Source of the DNA: Synergistaceae bacterium
Lineage (GTDB): Bacteria; Synergistota; Synergistia; Synergistales; Aminobacteriaceae
Length of the DNA stretch: 52,025 nt
Assembly (NCBI GenBank): GCA_017439345.1
Contig: JAFSJJ010000007.1
Coordinates: 1 to 52,025, forward strand
Direction: 5' to 3'
Part shown: positions 38,703-46,755 of the stretch, one piece after another
How the letters are laid out: every line of letters starts with the position of its first letter
Position numbering within the stretch: the first letter of the stretch is position 1
Position numbers and translations under genes: made by a program
Notes under the pieces: generated by a model
What the model was told of the DNA's origin: nothing
The model's database searches: none
What the model saw: the letters and a program-made list of their open reading frames with translations, nothing else

Positions 38703-39611
38703 ATGAATCATCACGGACTCTTAGCAGGTGAATTGACTCTTACTCTTGAAATAGTTCTTGGCCTTGTTCTGGGTGAAATAGTAATGAAGCTCAGAATTGC
38801 AGAACTCATCATGAAAAGATTTATACCGCGTTCAATTAATCCTGTAACGGCTCTTGCCTTGAGTGTGAGTTTCGCATCATCAAAGACAGGAGCAGGGATA
38901 ATATCATCAGCACTGGAACAAAATCAAATCACACAGAAGCAGGCAGTATGGTCAACGTTAATGCTTTCATTTCCTTCATATCTTAAACGCTGGCCGGGGA
39001 CATTCGCACTTGCTTTAAGCATGGCAGGACGTGCAGGGGCATTCTTTGCGTTCTCACAGTTAATAATCGCTGCAGGAAGATTCATAATCGCATTTATATT
39101 CCTGCCTAAGGAGAAAGACTCTCAAGCTGTCAATTTCAATCAGGAAATCACGATAAAGCACTCAGACTCAGCACGCAATAAACACACTAGCATATTTCAC
39201 CGGTTAATAAAGACTCTGCCTCTTGCATGGTTATTCTTTGCCCTTGCATATTCTCTTGTTCCTGTGATAAATAAATTTTTCAGTCAAGTAATTAACTTCC
39301 CGTTTATCCCTTTGGCAGGCTGGACTGTCGCAGGGACTTCAATAGCACGTGTATCAGCAGCTCTTGCACTGGCAGGGGGAGCAATTGCTTCAGGAGAGCT
39401 TAATAACTCGCAGGCTTTATTCTCGTTAATACTTGGCAGCGGTCTAGGAAGTGCAACGCGGATTTTGCGAATGAATGCAGGCTATTATTTCGGACTGTTC
39501 GAGTCAAAACTTGCACGAAAATTATTGCTCATGAACTTTGCGACTTTGCTCCCAATGATAATAATTAATTTGATTTTTGCGGGTATTGCATTATTATTTA
39601 ATCTAATTTAA
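38703..39611 (+). CDS. Nucleoside-recognition (Gate) domain membrane protein
   Basis: A 302-residue membrane protein with about eight hydrophobic helices and the Gate-domain type of arrangement (ALALSVSFASSKTGAGIISSALEQNQI in the first half, then a related second half). Gate-domain proteins are transporter-like, and a few lie beside cobalamin or spore genes; substrate unknown. It follows cobI by 14 bp, so a role connected with corrinoid or metal handling is possible but only by association. Confidence 0.65.
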   Translation: MNHHGLLAGELTLTLEIVLGLVLGEIVMKLRIAELIMKRFIPRSINPVTALALSVSFASSKTGAGIISSALEQNQITQKQAVWSTLMLSFPSYLKRWPGTFALALSMAGRAGAFFAFSQLIIAAGRFIIAFIFLPKEKDSQAVNFNQEITIKHSDSARNKHTSIFHRLIKTLPLAWLFFALAYSLVPVINKFFSQVINFPFIPLAGWTVAGTSIARVSAALALAGGAIASGELNNSQALFSLILGSGLGSATRILRMNAGYYFGLFESKLARKLLLMNFATLLPMIIINLIFAGIALLFNLI

Positions 39612-39632
39612 TAACGGAGCGGTGATTAAATC

Positions 39633-40532
39633 ATGAACCTGAACGAGATAAATATTTACGTACCAAGCGATAACTTAGCCGAGATACTGAAAGAAGCTGA
39701 ACCTGTCAACGGACTCACTTGCAACATTTTTTCACTGAGGAGCGGCGCAAGGATTCAGAAGGACTCAGAAATTCTAAATGTCATTATCACCGGAAAGATT
39801 CCAGAGAAGATTCGCAAGGATGCAAAATATGTTCTCTGCACCCAAACGCCTGAAGACTTGGACGAGAGTCAATTAGCCCTGCTCTATGATATATGGTCAA
39901 TGCCTCTCAGTCCCGAACTTGTGAGATTCTATTTCAGGATACTTCAAGAGAGAATCAAATCAGAACTCAGGGCGACATCACAAGAGCTTAAATATCAGAA
40001 GCGCATACTCGAAATGGCACGGCAGGATTACTTAACGGGGCTTGCGACTCGCTGGTATCTTCAGAATTACGTTGAGGAGAACGCAAACGAGTCAAACATG
40101 ACATGCATATATTTTGACCTTGACCACTTCAAAGAAGTAAACGATAATTACGGACATCAGGCTGGCGACAGGGCATTGGCTGCTACGGCTGAGATGCTCC
40201 AGAATGAATTTAATGACGGCTTTGCTGCACGAATGGGCGGAGATGAGTTCATGATAGTCCTGCTCGGTGAAAGGTCTGCCGGTGAAGTCGAAGAGAAAGT
40301 TAATGCTTTCATGTCAAAGTTAATGAATTACTATCACGAAGAAGATAATTTCACTATGAAGAGCTTGACGGTCAGCGCGGGAATTGCCCAGAGACTTGAA
40401 GGCAGTGATAAATCAATAGACAGGCTGATACATGAGAGCGATCTTGCACTTTACGAGGCCAAGAAAGCCGGCAGGGATTGCTGCAAGGTGTATGACTCTT
40501 CAATGGAAAAGGAACACAAAGACCCTGAGTGA
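39633..40532 (+). CDS. GGDEF-domain diguanylate cyclase
   Basis: A 299-residue protein with a C-terminal GGDEF domain (DYLTGLATR at 132-140, FDLDHFKEVNDNYGH at 161-175, GGDEF at 202-206), expected to make c-di-GMP from GTP. There is no RxxD inhibitory site five residues before GGDEF, so product inhibition is probably absent. The first 100 residues resemble a degenerate receiver domain with no clear phosphorylatable Asp; a short coiled coil (105-130) joins the two. The TGA stop is followed in the same frame by the open frame of the PIN-like gene. Confidence 0.85.
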   Translation: MNLNEINIYVPSDNLAEILKEAEPVNGLTCNIFSLRSGARIQKDSEILNVIITGKIPEKIRKDAKYVLCTQTPEDLDESQLALLYDIWSMPLSPELVRFYFRILQERIKSELRATSQELKYQKRILEMARQDYLTGLATRWYLQNYVEENANESNMTCIYFDLDHFKEVNDNYGHQAGDRALAATAEMLQNEFNDGFAARMGGDEFMIVLLGERSAGEVEEKVNAFMSKLMNYYHEEDNFTMKSLTVSAGIAQRLEGSDKSIDRLIHESDLALYEAKKAGRDCCKVYDSSMEKEHKDPE

Positions 40533-40628
40533 CTCCTCAGGGCAAACGATAAATCATTAATCACCAACACTAACACAAACACGAATATAATTACTAATAC
40601 ATTTACTAATACAGAAAGTGTTAATGCT

Positions 40629-41228
40629 TTGTCTTCGGGCAATGACTCACGGAGGCGAAAGAATTATTACTTTGTCGATTATGAGAACACGGGCTCAGAT
40701 GGACTCACAGGCATTGAGAATCTTGACGGCGATAACACTGTATTTATTTTCTACAGCAGCAGGGCAGGCAGAATCATGTTCGATCTTCACGTGAAAATAA
40801 ATATGTCTCAAGCAGTGATTCAATATTGCAAAGTCCACACAGGGGTCAAGAACGCACTTGATTTTCAATTAGCTTCGTATCTTGGCTATATCATAAGAGA
40901 TAACAAAGAGTCTCAATGCAATTATTTTATCGTCTCGAGAGATAACGGCTACAGCAGCCTTTTGCATTTCTGGGAGGAACGGGGAATAAATATAGAGTTC
41001 GTAATCAACACAGCAGGAGATAAATTACATGTCCTGACGACAGCAGCAAGGGAACTCAAGCAAAAAATTTCTGAGAGACTCAACGACAGCACGGACTCTG
41101 CAGCAATAGCAGATATAATTCTCAAATACAAGACCAGGATGGAAATCAATAACGCTCTTGTGAAAACATTCCAAAGCAAACGAGGCGGCGAGATCTACAG
41201 GGCAGTAAAGACTCTAATCACGAGATAG
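40629..41228 (+). CDS. PIN-like domain protein
   Basis: A protein of about 199 residues with a PIN-like (NYN-related) nuclease fold: the first strand YYFVDYENTG carries the conserved acidic residue, NALDFQLASYLGYI the second acidic site, and FIVSRDNGYSSLLHFW the third. Such proteins are likely RNases. The start is uncertain. There is no ATG: the frame is open from the GGDEF stop at 40533, and TTG 40629 has only a weak GAAAGTG upstream. The open stretch before it encodes repeated Asn-Thr pairs (TNTNTNTN), like a linker. Either it starts at TTG by coupling or the two genes were once one. Confidence 0.7.
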   Translation: MSSGNDSRRRKNYYFVDYENTGSDGLTGIENLDGDNTVFIFYSSRAGRIMFDLHVKINMSQAVIQYCKVHTGVKNALDFQLASYLGYIIRDNKESQCNYFIVSRDNGYSSLLHFWEERGINIEFVINTAGDKLHVLTTAARELKQKISERLNDSTDSAAIADIILKYKTRMEINNALVKTFQSKRGGEIYRAVKTLITR

Positions 41229-41251
41229 GACGAGATAGAAAATATTATTAG

Positions 41252-41260
41252 TGCTATAAT
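41252..41260 (+). promoter_or_regulatory. Extended -10 promoter for the antiporter gene
   Basis: TGCTATAAT about 58 bp before the chosen ATG. It lies just upstream of the earlier in-frame TTG at 41268, which argues that the TTG is not the start. Confidence 0.55.
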
Positions 41261-41318
41261 CTCACGCTTGATAAATATAAATATCAATATCAATCAGAGA
41301 AGAGGCACTAATTTTTTT

Positions 41319-42599
41319 ATGGCATTATTGCTCAAGACGGCCTTCGCTTTATTCGCAGGTCTAATGATGACGAGGGCATTCAAGTATTCAGGCTTCAAGT
41401 TTCCTGACGTAACAGCTTTCTTAATCGCAGGAGTCTTAGTCGGCCCCTATGTACTAGGCAGGTTTAATATAGGCTTCAACACTTCAACAGAGCTTGCAGG
41501 AGTAAATATATTATCGAGTCTTGCTCTTGGCTTCATAGCGTTTGACATAGGCAGCGAGTTCAGGCTCTCAGAGATTCGCGAAATGGGTAAAAACGCGTTG
41601 TTCATAGGCACATTTCAGGCAGTTGCAGCTACTATTCTTGTTGACATTGCATTAATATTATTAAGTCTCAAGCTCGGAGAAGATTTGCTTCCAATACCAG
41701 CGGCTATTACTTTGGGTGCTATAGCTTCAGCGACTGCACCGGCTGCGACTCTAATGGTAGTGCGTCAGTTCAAGGCAAAAGGTCCTGTTACTGATTTGCT
41801 GCTTCCGATTGTAGCCCTTGATGATGCTGCGGGATTAATAATATTTGCTGTCTCTATAGGCATTGCTCAGGCTATGACCGGCGGAGTTATAAATCTTGTC
41901 TCTATTGCGTTAAATCCATTAATCGAAATAATATGCTCGTTAATCTTAGGCGCATTCATGGGAGTTATATTAACATGGCTTGAGAAATTATTTTTCTCGA
42001 ACACTAACAGGCTCTCAATGACAATAGCATTTATCATGATGACTATATCGCTTGCTTCACGTGAGATATACATAGGCCAAGTCCGTATAGCATTCTCGTC
42101 TTTGCTAGTGTGCATGACTCTTGGAACAGTATTTTGCAACATGAGCGAATACAGCGCAGATATAATGAAGCGTTCTGAGAAATGGTCAGCTCCTCTTTAT
42201 GCAGTATTTTTCGTTATATCAGGAGCAAGGCTTGAATTAAGCGTGTTTAAATATCCGTTCGTAATATTAACAGGACTCGTTTATATATTGACTCGATGTG
42301 CAGGAAAATATTTTGGAGCGTTATTCAGCAGTTCAATCATGCATTGTTCAGAGAACGTGAAAAAGTATTTAGGCATAACGTTATTCCCTCAGGCAGGAGT
42401 CGCTCTTGGTATGGTCGTCAGTGCCCAGAGTTTAGGCTCAGAGATGGGAGGATTAATCAGGAACATAATATTATTCAGCGTGTTAATCTATGAACTTGTA
42501 GGGCCGATGATGACCCGTAATGCCCTGATGAAAGCCGGAGAGATTGAGCCCGGTCTTGCAGAACACGAGAGCAGGGCAAGATTCGCAAAGCATAAATGA
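41319..42599 (+). CDS. CPA2-family cation:proton antiporter
   Basis: A 426-residue membrane protein with about 12 hydrophobic helices of the Kef/NapA-type CPA2 family, exchanging Na+ or K+ for protons. The N-terminal GFKFPDVTAFLIAGVLVGPYVLG and the acidic central motif ALDDAAGLIIFA, containing the Asp-Asp of the ion site, are clear. The C-terminus is short, with no RCK/TrkA-N domain. I chose ATG 41319; the frame is open from TTG 41268, but that would add an Asn/Ile-repeat start. An intrinsic terminator follows the stop. Confidence 0.87.
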   Translation: MALLLKTAFALFAGLMMTRAFKYSGFKFPDVTAFLIAGVLVGPYVLGRFNIGFNTSTELAGVNILSSLALGFIAFDIGSEFRLSEIREMGKNALFIGTFQAVAATILVDIALILLSLKLGEDLLPIPAAITLGAIASATAPAATLMVVRQFKAKGPVTDLLLPIVALDDAAGLIIFAVSIGIAQAMTGGVINLVSIALNPLIEIICSLILGAFMGVILTWLEKLFFSNTNRLSMTIAFIMMTISLASREIYIGQVRIAFSSLLVCMTLGTVFCNMSEYSADIMKRSEKWSAPLYAVFFVISGARLELSVFKYPFVILTGLVYILTRCAGKYFGALFSSSIMHCSENVKKYLGITLFPQAGVALGMVVSAQSLGSEMGGLIRNIILFSVLIYELVGPMMTRNALMKAGEIEPGLAEHESRARFAKHK

Positions 42600-42608
42600 C
42601 AAAATAAA

Positions 42609-42650
42609 TCCCTCACTGAAAGTATTTGCTCTCAATGAGGGAAATTTTTT
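42609..42650 (+). terminator. Intrinsic terminator after antiporter gene
   Basis: TCCCTCA (42609-42615) pairs perfectly with TGAGGGA (42636-42642), then AATTTTTT. The licD promoter follows at once. Confidence 0.8.
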
Positions 42651-42654
42651 ATGA

Positions 42655-42663
42655 TGCTATAAT
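42655..42663 (+). promoter_or_regulatory. Extended -10 promoter of the licD operon
   Basis: TGCTATAAT, about 50 bp before ATG 42713, with AAAGGAG at 42695-42701 between them. It sets the 42713 ATG, not 42736, as the natural start of the operon. Confidence 0.6.
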
Positions 42664-42712
42664 ACTCACAAAATTTTTCACGCATATTATTCACAAAGGA
42701 GTTATTAATTAC

Positions 42713-43680
42713 ATGTCAGACTCAGACTACGTAAAATGCACTACCCTGGGGGGGGGGGCAATAAGTCCGGACTCACACGAAGAATTCAGCTCGAAGAATT
42801 AAAGATACTCAAAGTTTTTCAGGACATCTGCCACAGACATAATCTCAGATACTTTGCAATCGGCGGGACATGTCTCGGAGCAGTCAGACACAAAGGCTTT
42901 ATCCCGTGGGACGATGATGTTGATGTTGCTATGCCCTATGAAGATTATATTAAATTTTCTGAGATAGCAAAGAGTGAGCTCCCTTCAAATTATGCTATAT
43001 GGGGTTACCTGAAGCCTAGACATTTTCAGCCTCACTACGCCTTGAGACTCCATAACATTGACACAACATGTTTCAGCATTTACACGAGAGAAAATGATTT
43101 GCGAATGGGAATACATATAGATATTCTCATAATGAACGGCATACCCGATGAAAAGTTTTATCACAGGAAGATCGTTTTAACTCTAATGGAACTCTATAGA
43201 AAACTGAATGTTAAGCTGCGTTATCCCCTTCCGTCTTTCACACGAGTATTAACGAGCGGTTCACTGTTAAGAATACTTGCAAGAATAATATTTTATGCTG
43301 CATTTATCCCGATAAGATTATTGCTGCCGTATTATTATTTTGCGCTCAAACAGGAAAATATGCTCAAGCGTTACAAGTTCGAGTCTTCGGACAAGATAAT
43401 ATTCACGTGGCGCGACACTATGCCCAACCAAGACGGCTGGTACAAAATGATTTTCTTTTATGACGACTTCAGAGACTCTATAGAACTCCCGTTTGAAGAT
43501 ACGACTATAAGCGTTCCCATTGGCTATGAGAGATACTTAACGATGGATTACGGAGACTATAACACTCTGCCGCCTGAGGAGAAAAGAGTTCCTTCATTTA
43601 GTTCTGGTTTATTTGTTGTTGATCTTGATAAGCCTTACACATATTATGACGTAGAGAAAGCGCAGGACTCAAAATGTTAA
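42713..43680 (+). CDS. LicD-family phosphotransferase, start split by poly-G tract
   Basis: A LicD-family protein. LicD enzymes move phosphocholine or similar phospho-groups from CDP-linked donors onto surface glycans. The nucleotidyltransferase-type core is clear: FAIGGTCLGAVRHKGFIPW followed by DDDVDV (residues 59-64 counted from 42736). The frame with the domain can only begin at ATG 42736, which has no ribosome binding site. ATG 42713 has AAAGGAG at 11-nt spacing but, with eleven G at 42748-42758, ends after 29 codons at 42800. Twelve or nine G would fuse the good start (MSDSDYVKCTTL) to LicD. The stop overlaps the next gene by 7 bp. Confidence 0.88.
42748..42758 (+). repeat. Poly-G tract (G11) at the start of licD
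   Basis: Eleven consecutive G, 33 nt after the well-placed ATG 42713. The tract puts that ATG out of frame with LicD by one base. Tracts this long slip during replication in other bacteria and switch genes on and off. Confidence 0.9.
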
Positions 43681-44123
43681 TCGGCTACACAACAGGAGTC
43701 TATGACTTATTTCACATCGGACACTTGAACTTGCTCAAGAACGCAAAGGGAATGTGCGACCGGTTAATAGTCGGCGTTACAGTTGACGAACTCGTCAGCT
43801 ACAAAGGCAAGCACGCAATGATTCCATTTGAGGACAGAATCGAAATAGTTAGAAGCATTAAATACGTTGACGCAGCTGTCCCCCAGTACGACATGGATAA
43901 ATTGAAAGCATGTAAGAAGCTCGGCGCAAAAATTCTATTCGTCGGTGATGACTGGTACAACTCCGGCAAATGGCAGGACTACGAGAAGAGTTTTGCACAA
44001 GAAGGCATCAAGATAATTTATTTCCCGTACACGCGCGGCATATCTTCAACTAAGATCGGCGAGGCATTAAAGCATATCAGGGGCTGGACAATGGAGGAAG
44101 CTAATAATAATGCAGATGAGTAA
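43674..44123 (+). CDS. TagD-like glycerol-3-phosphate cytidylyltransferase family protein
   Basis: A 149-residue nucleotidyltransferase of the TagD/cytidylyltransferase type, which activates a phosphorylated alcohol with CTP (CDP-glycerol in TagD). HxGH is HIGH at residues 14-17 and the second motif reads RGISSTKI (RTxGISTT in TagD). It overlaps licD by 7 bp and the next gene by 14 bp, so it is translationally coupled. In this setting it probably makes the CDP-linked donor that the LicD protein uses; the exact alcohol is unknown. Confidence 0.87.
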   Translation: MLIGYTTGVYDLFHIGHLNLLKNAKGMCDRLIVGVTVDELVSYKGKHAMIPFEDRIEIVRSIKYVDAAVPQYDMDKLKACKKLGAKILFVGDDWYNSGKWQDYEKSFAQEGIKIIYFPYTRGISSTKIGEALKHIRGWTMEEANNNADE

Positions 44124-45132
44124 TAAATCAATGAGCGAATATTTAATGTACCGTTACGTCTTCGATGATGAAAAAGTGAAAGTCCAAGATATAAACTTTC
44201 CAAGAGTCCCCGTTAAGAATTCAGATGAGTTAATTAATGCCCTTGAGAAAATCACCAGTGAAGCAGCTCACGACGGCAAAGCAGCTCTTGCACTCTCAGG
44301 AGGAATTGACTCGGCGATACTTGCTAAGTTCATGCCCAAAGGCTCAAAGGCTTATACGTTCAGATGTATTGTGCCCGGCGTCAAAGTCATTGATGAGTCA
44401 GAACGGGCAGCTATGATTGCAGATATTTGCGGACTCTCTCACGAGATAATAAATATTCGCTGGGAAGATGTTATTAACGTTATTGATGACTTAATGCGCC
44501 ATAAAAATGCTCCTGTGCATTCTATAGAAGCTCAGATTTACATAGCAGCAAGAAGGGCAGTTAATCAGGGCTTCACAAAATTTATTCTTGGTGAGAACGC
44601 TGATATTATCTACGGCGGAATGAATGGGCTTCTCGCTAAAGACTGGCTGACCGGTGAATTTATTGACCGCTACTGCTACGTAATGCCTTATAAAGTGCTT
44701 TATGAGCCTTGCATGAATCTTGAGCCGTTTTACGAGTTCAATCACGATGGACATATTGACGCTCATGATTTCATTAATAAATATTTTCGTCAGGAAGCTC
44801 TTGGAACTTATAATAATGCCTGCGGTACTGCTAACATAAAATTTGTCGGGCCGTACTCGTTAACTGTCCTTGATGCTCCGATTGATTATGCGCGTATAAG
44901 AAAAGGCGAGTCAAAATATTTAGTCCGTGAAGCGTTTGCGAAATTATATCCCGGTCTTGACATGCCTGAGAAAATCCCAATGCCACGACCTGTTAATGAA
45001 TGGCTGAAGAACTGGAAGGGGCCCGAACGTCCTGAATTCCTGCCGCATTGTACTGACAATATGACGGGCGATCAAAAATTTATGGTCTGGTGTCTTGAGC
45101 GTTATCTGAATCTTAAACAGGAGGCAAAATAA
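44110..45132 (+). CDS. Asparagine-synthase-like ATP pyrophosphatase protein
   Basis: A 340-residue protein with the ATP-pyrophosphatase motif SGGIDS at residues 63-68, as in the C-terminal domain of asparagine synthetase B. No N-terminal glutaminase domain with Cys2 is present, so the amide donor would be free ammonia, another protein or an amine substrate. It probably forms an amide on a carboxylated sugar or small molecule. It lies between the TagD-like and DUF362 genes, sharing one base (TAATG) with the latter. Specific substrate not recognisable. Confidence 0.75.
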   Translation: MQMSNKSMSEYLMYRYVFDDEKVKVQDINFPRVPVKNSDELINALEKITSEAAHDGKAALALSGGIDSAILAKFMPKGSKAYTFRCIVPGVKVIDESERAAMIADICGLSHEIINIRWEDVINVIDDLMRHKNAPVHSIEAQIYIAARRAVNQGFTKFILGENADIIYGGMNGLLAKDWLTGEFIDRYCYVMPYKVLYEPCMNLEPFYEFNHDGHIDAHDFINKYFRQEALGTYNNACGTANIKFVGPYSLTVLDAPIDYARIRKGESKYLVREAFAKLYPGLDMPEKIPMPRPVNEWLKNWKGPERPEFLPHCTDNMTGDQKFMVWCLERYLNLKQEAK

Positions 45133-46331
45133 TGTTTTCTGCTGCAATTGAACACGCTGATAATTACAGGCTCGAAACTGTGAAGGCTGCTTTGTCCCGG
45201 TGCTTTGACTCTCTTGGCCTTGACTTAAGCAATATAGTTAAGCCCGGTGATACTGTATTTATAAAGCCTAACTGGGTAGCTTCACGATGGCGCGAGTCAT
45301 GTCCTCACAAAGATAATTTGTATTGCGTTATTACTCATCCTGCTGTGATTGAAGCTGTCTGTGATTTCGTGAGTGAAATACTAGGCTCAACAGGTAAAAT
45401 CATAATCGGCGATAACCCTTCGATTGATGCAGACTTTGAAGAGCTGATGACGTTCACAGGAATATCAGAGAGACTCAGGGGCAAATATAAATGTCCTGTA
45501 GAGATTAAAGACTTGAGGCCGTTAATATGCGATGACCTGAAGAACTACGGCAAAAAATTTTTAATGGTGAGTCAAACAGGCGATGACAGAGGCACTGTGC
45601 AAATAAATCTTGGCCGTGAATCTTTATTTTACGGGATAGACCCTGCGAACTTCCGGGGAGTATTTGACGAGCGCGAGGACACTATTAACGCTCACTCAGG
45701 CGAGACGCAGTTATATACTTTTTCGAGAAGCATATATGACTCTGACGTATTTATTTCGATTCCCAAATTAAAGACTCACCAGAAGGCAGGCGTTACGTTG
45801 AATATTAAAGGACTTGTCGGAACTGTTGCAGATAAAAATCAGTTAGTCCACTGGCGCACAGGCTACCCTGAAATTAACGGCGACGAATACCCGTCAAGAG
45901 AAGCCTACGAGTCAGGCATGAAAGCACGGGTCAAGCACAGAGGCTCATGGCCGGGCAATGACACTATATGGAGAATGGCAGCAGATTTATATATTGCTCT
46001 TCACAAGAGAGAACGGAAATATTTAAGCATTATCGACGGCATAACAGCAGGTGAGGGGCAGGGGCCTTTCTGTCCGACCAGCAAGAACGCAAACACGTTA
46101 ATAGCCTGTGAAAATTTTCTTGTTGCGGATTGTGTAAGCTCTCGTTACATGGGCTTTGATCCTGAGAAAATAAGATACCTGAAATATTTTCTTGACTCGA
46201 AATTTGAGAATCTTTCACTTGATGATATAAGAGTCTTCGAGGACGGCCGGGAAGTTCATAATTTCTTTGGCTGTGATTCAAAATATCTTGACTTCCAGAC
46301 AGTGAAGCAATGGGAATGCATTAAGATATAA
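45132..46331 (+). CDS. DUF362 domain protein
   Basis: A 399-residue DUF362 protein. Typical blocks are VKPGDTVFIKPNWV, TGKIIIGDNPS, VFISIPKLKTHQKAGVTLNIKGLVG and DGITAGEGQGPFCP. Family members lie in varied clusters; some carry a ferredoxin domain, which this one lacks. The biochemical role of the family is not settled. Being the last gene of the LicD operon suggests a part in making or attaching the same surface modification. An intrinsic terminator follows. Confidence 0.82.
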   Translation: MFSAAIEHADNYRLETVKAALSRCFDSLGLDLSNIVKPGDTVFIKPNWVASRWRESCPHKDNLYCVITHPAVIEAVCDFVSEILGSTGKIIIGDNPSIDADFEELMTFTGISERLRGKYKCPVEIKDLRPLICDDLKNYGKKFLMVSQTGDDRGTVQINLGRESLFYGIDPANFRGVFDEREDTINAHSGETQLYTFSRSIYDSDVFISIPKLKTHQKAGVTLNIKGLVGTVADKNQLVHWRTGYPEINGDEYPSREAYESGMKARVKHRGSWPGNDTIWRMAADLYIALHKRERKYLSIIDGITAGEGQGPFCPTSKNANTLIACENFLVADCVSSRYMGFDPEKIRYLKYFLDSKFENLSLDDIRVFEDGREVHNFFGCDSKYLDFQTVKQWECIKI

Positions 46332-46336
46332 ATAAA

Positions 46337-46378
46337 TCCCTCGCTAAGTTTTTCTCTTAACGGGGGAAATTTTTTTTA
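46337..46378. terminator. Terminator of the licD operon
   Basis: TCCC-TCG-CTAAG against CTTAA-CG-GGGGA, then AAATTTTTTTT in the plus direction. It lies right against the 3' end of the minus-strand tRNA-Met and may also serve it. Confidence 0.7.
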
Positions 46379-46379
46379 G

Positions 46380-46453
46380 TGGCGGCACCTGGATTCGAAC
46401 CGGGGACTCCGTGGGTATGAACCGCGTGCTCTAGCCAGCTGAGCTATACCGCC
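46380..46453 (-). tRNA. tRNA-Met (CAT), elongator type
   Basis: Minus strand, 74 nt. The acceptor GGCGGTA pairs with TGCCGCC (one G-U), the anticodon stem is CGCGG/CCGCG with loop TTCATAC, and the T-loop is GTTCGAATC. Position 73 is A; CCA is not encoded. With a CAT anticodon an Ile2 (lysidine) identity cannot be fully excluded. Confidence 0.9.
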
Positions 46454-46470
46454 TTGAGTGTTATAAAAAT

Positions 46471-46547
46471 TGGTGGCGGGGATAGGATTTGAACCTATGA
46501 CCTTCGGGTTATGAGCCCGACGAGCTTCCAAACTGCTCCACCCCGCG
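46471..46547 (-). tRNA. tRNA-fMet (CAT), initiator
   Basis: Minus strand, 77 nt including an encoded CCA. It has the initiator marks: three G-C pairs in the anticodon stem (GGG/CCC) around CTCATAA, and an unpaired first position. Here that is C1 opposite C72, whereas the usual partner is A72. Confidence 0.93.
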
Positions 46548-46559
46548 ATATGTTCTTGA

Positions 46560-46643
46560 TGCCGGACGAGGGATTTGAACCCTCACGGACTTTACGCCCT
46601 CGGGATTTTAAGTCCCGTGTGTCTACCATTCCACCAGCCCGGC
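46560..46643 (-). tRNA. tRNA-Leu (TAA)
   Basis: Minus strand, 84 nt, class II with a long variable arm (GAGGGCGTAAAGTCC region). The acceptor GCCGGGC pairs with GTCCGGC, the anticodon loop CTTAAAA gives TAA, and A73 is present as in leucine tRNAs. CCA is not encoded. Confidence 0.93.
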
Positions 46644-46705
46644 GAACACGAAGGGTATTTTATCGCAAATGAGTCTTTTATGCAAATATAAAGTTTTTTA
46701 CAAGC

Positions 46706-46714
46706 TGATATAAT
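46706..46714 (+). promoter_or_regulatory. Extended -10 promoter for the NSS transporter
   Basis: TGATATAAT, about 42 bp before the ATG at 46756, with TCGGAGG shortly before the start codon. Confidence 0.5.
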
Positions 46715-46755
46715 TTACGAGTTTTTTATAATTTTTTATCGGAGGTTTATTTATC

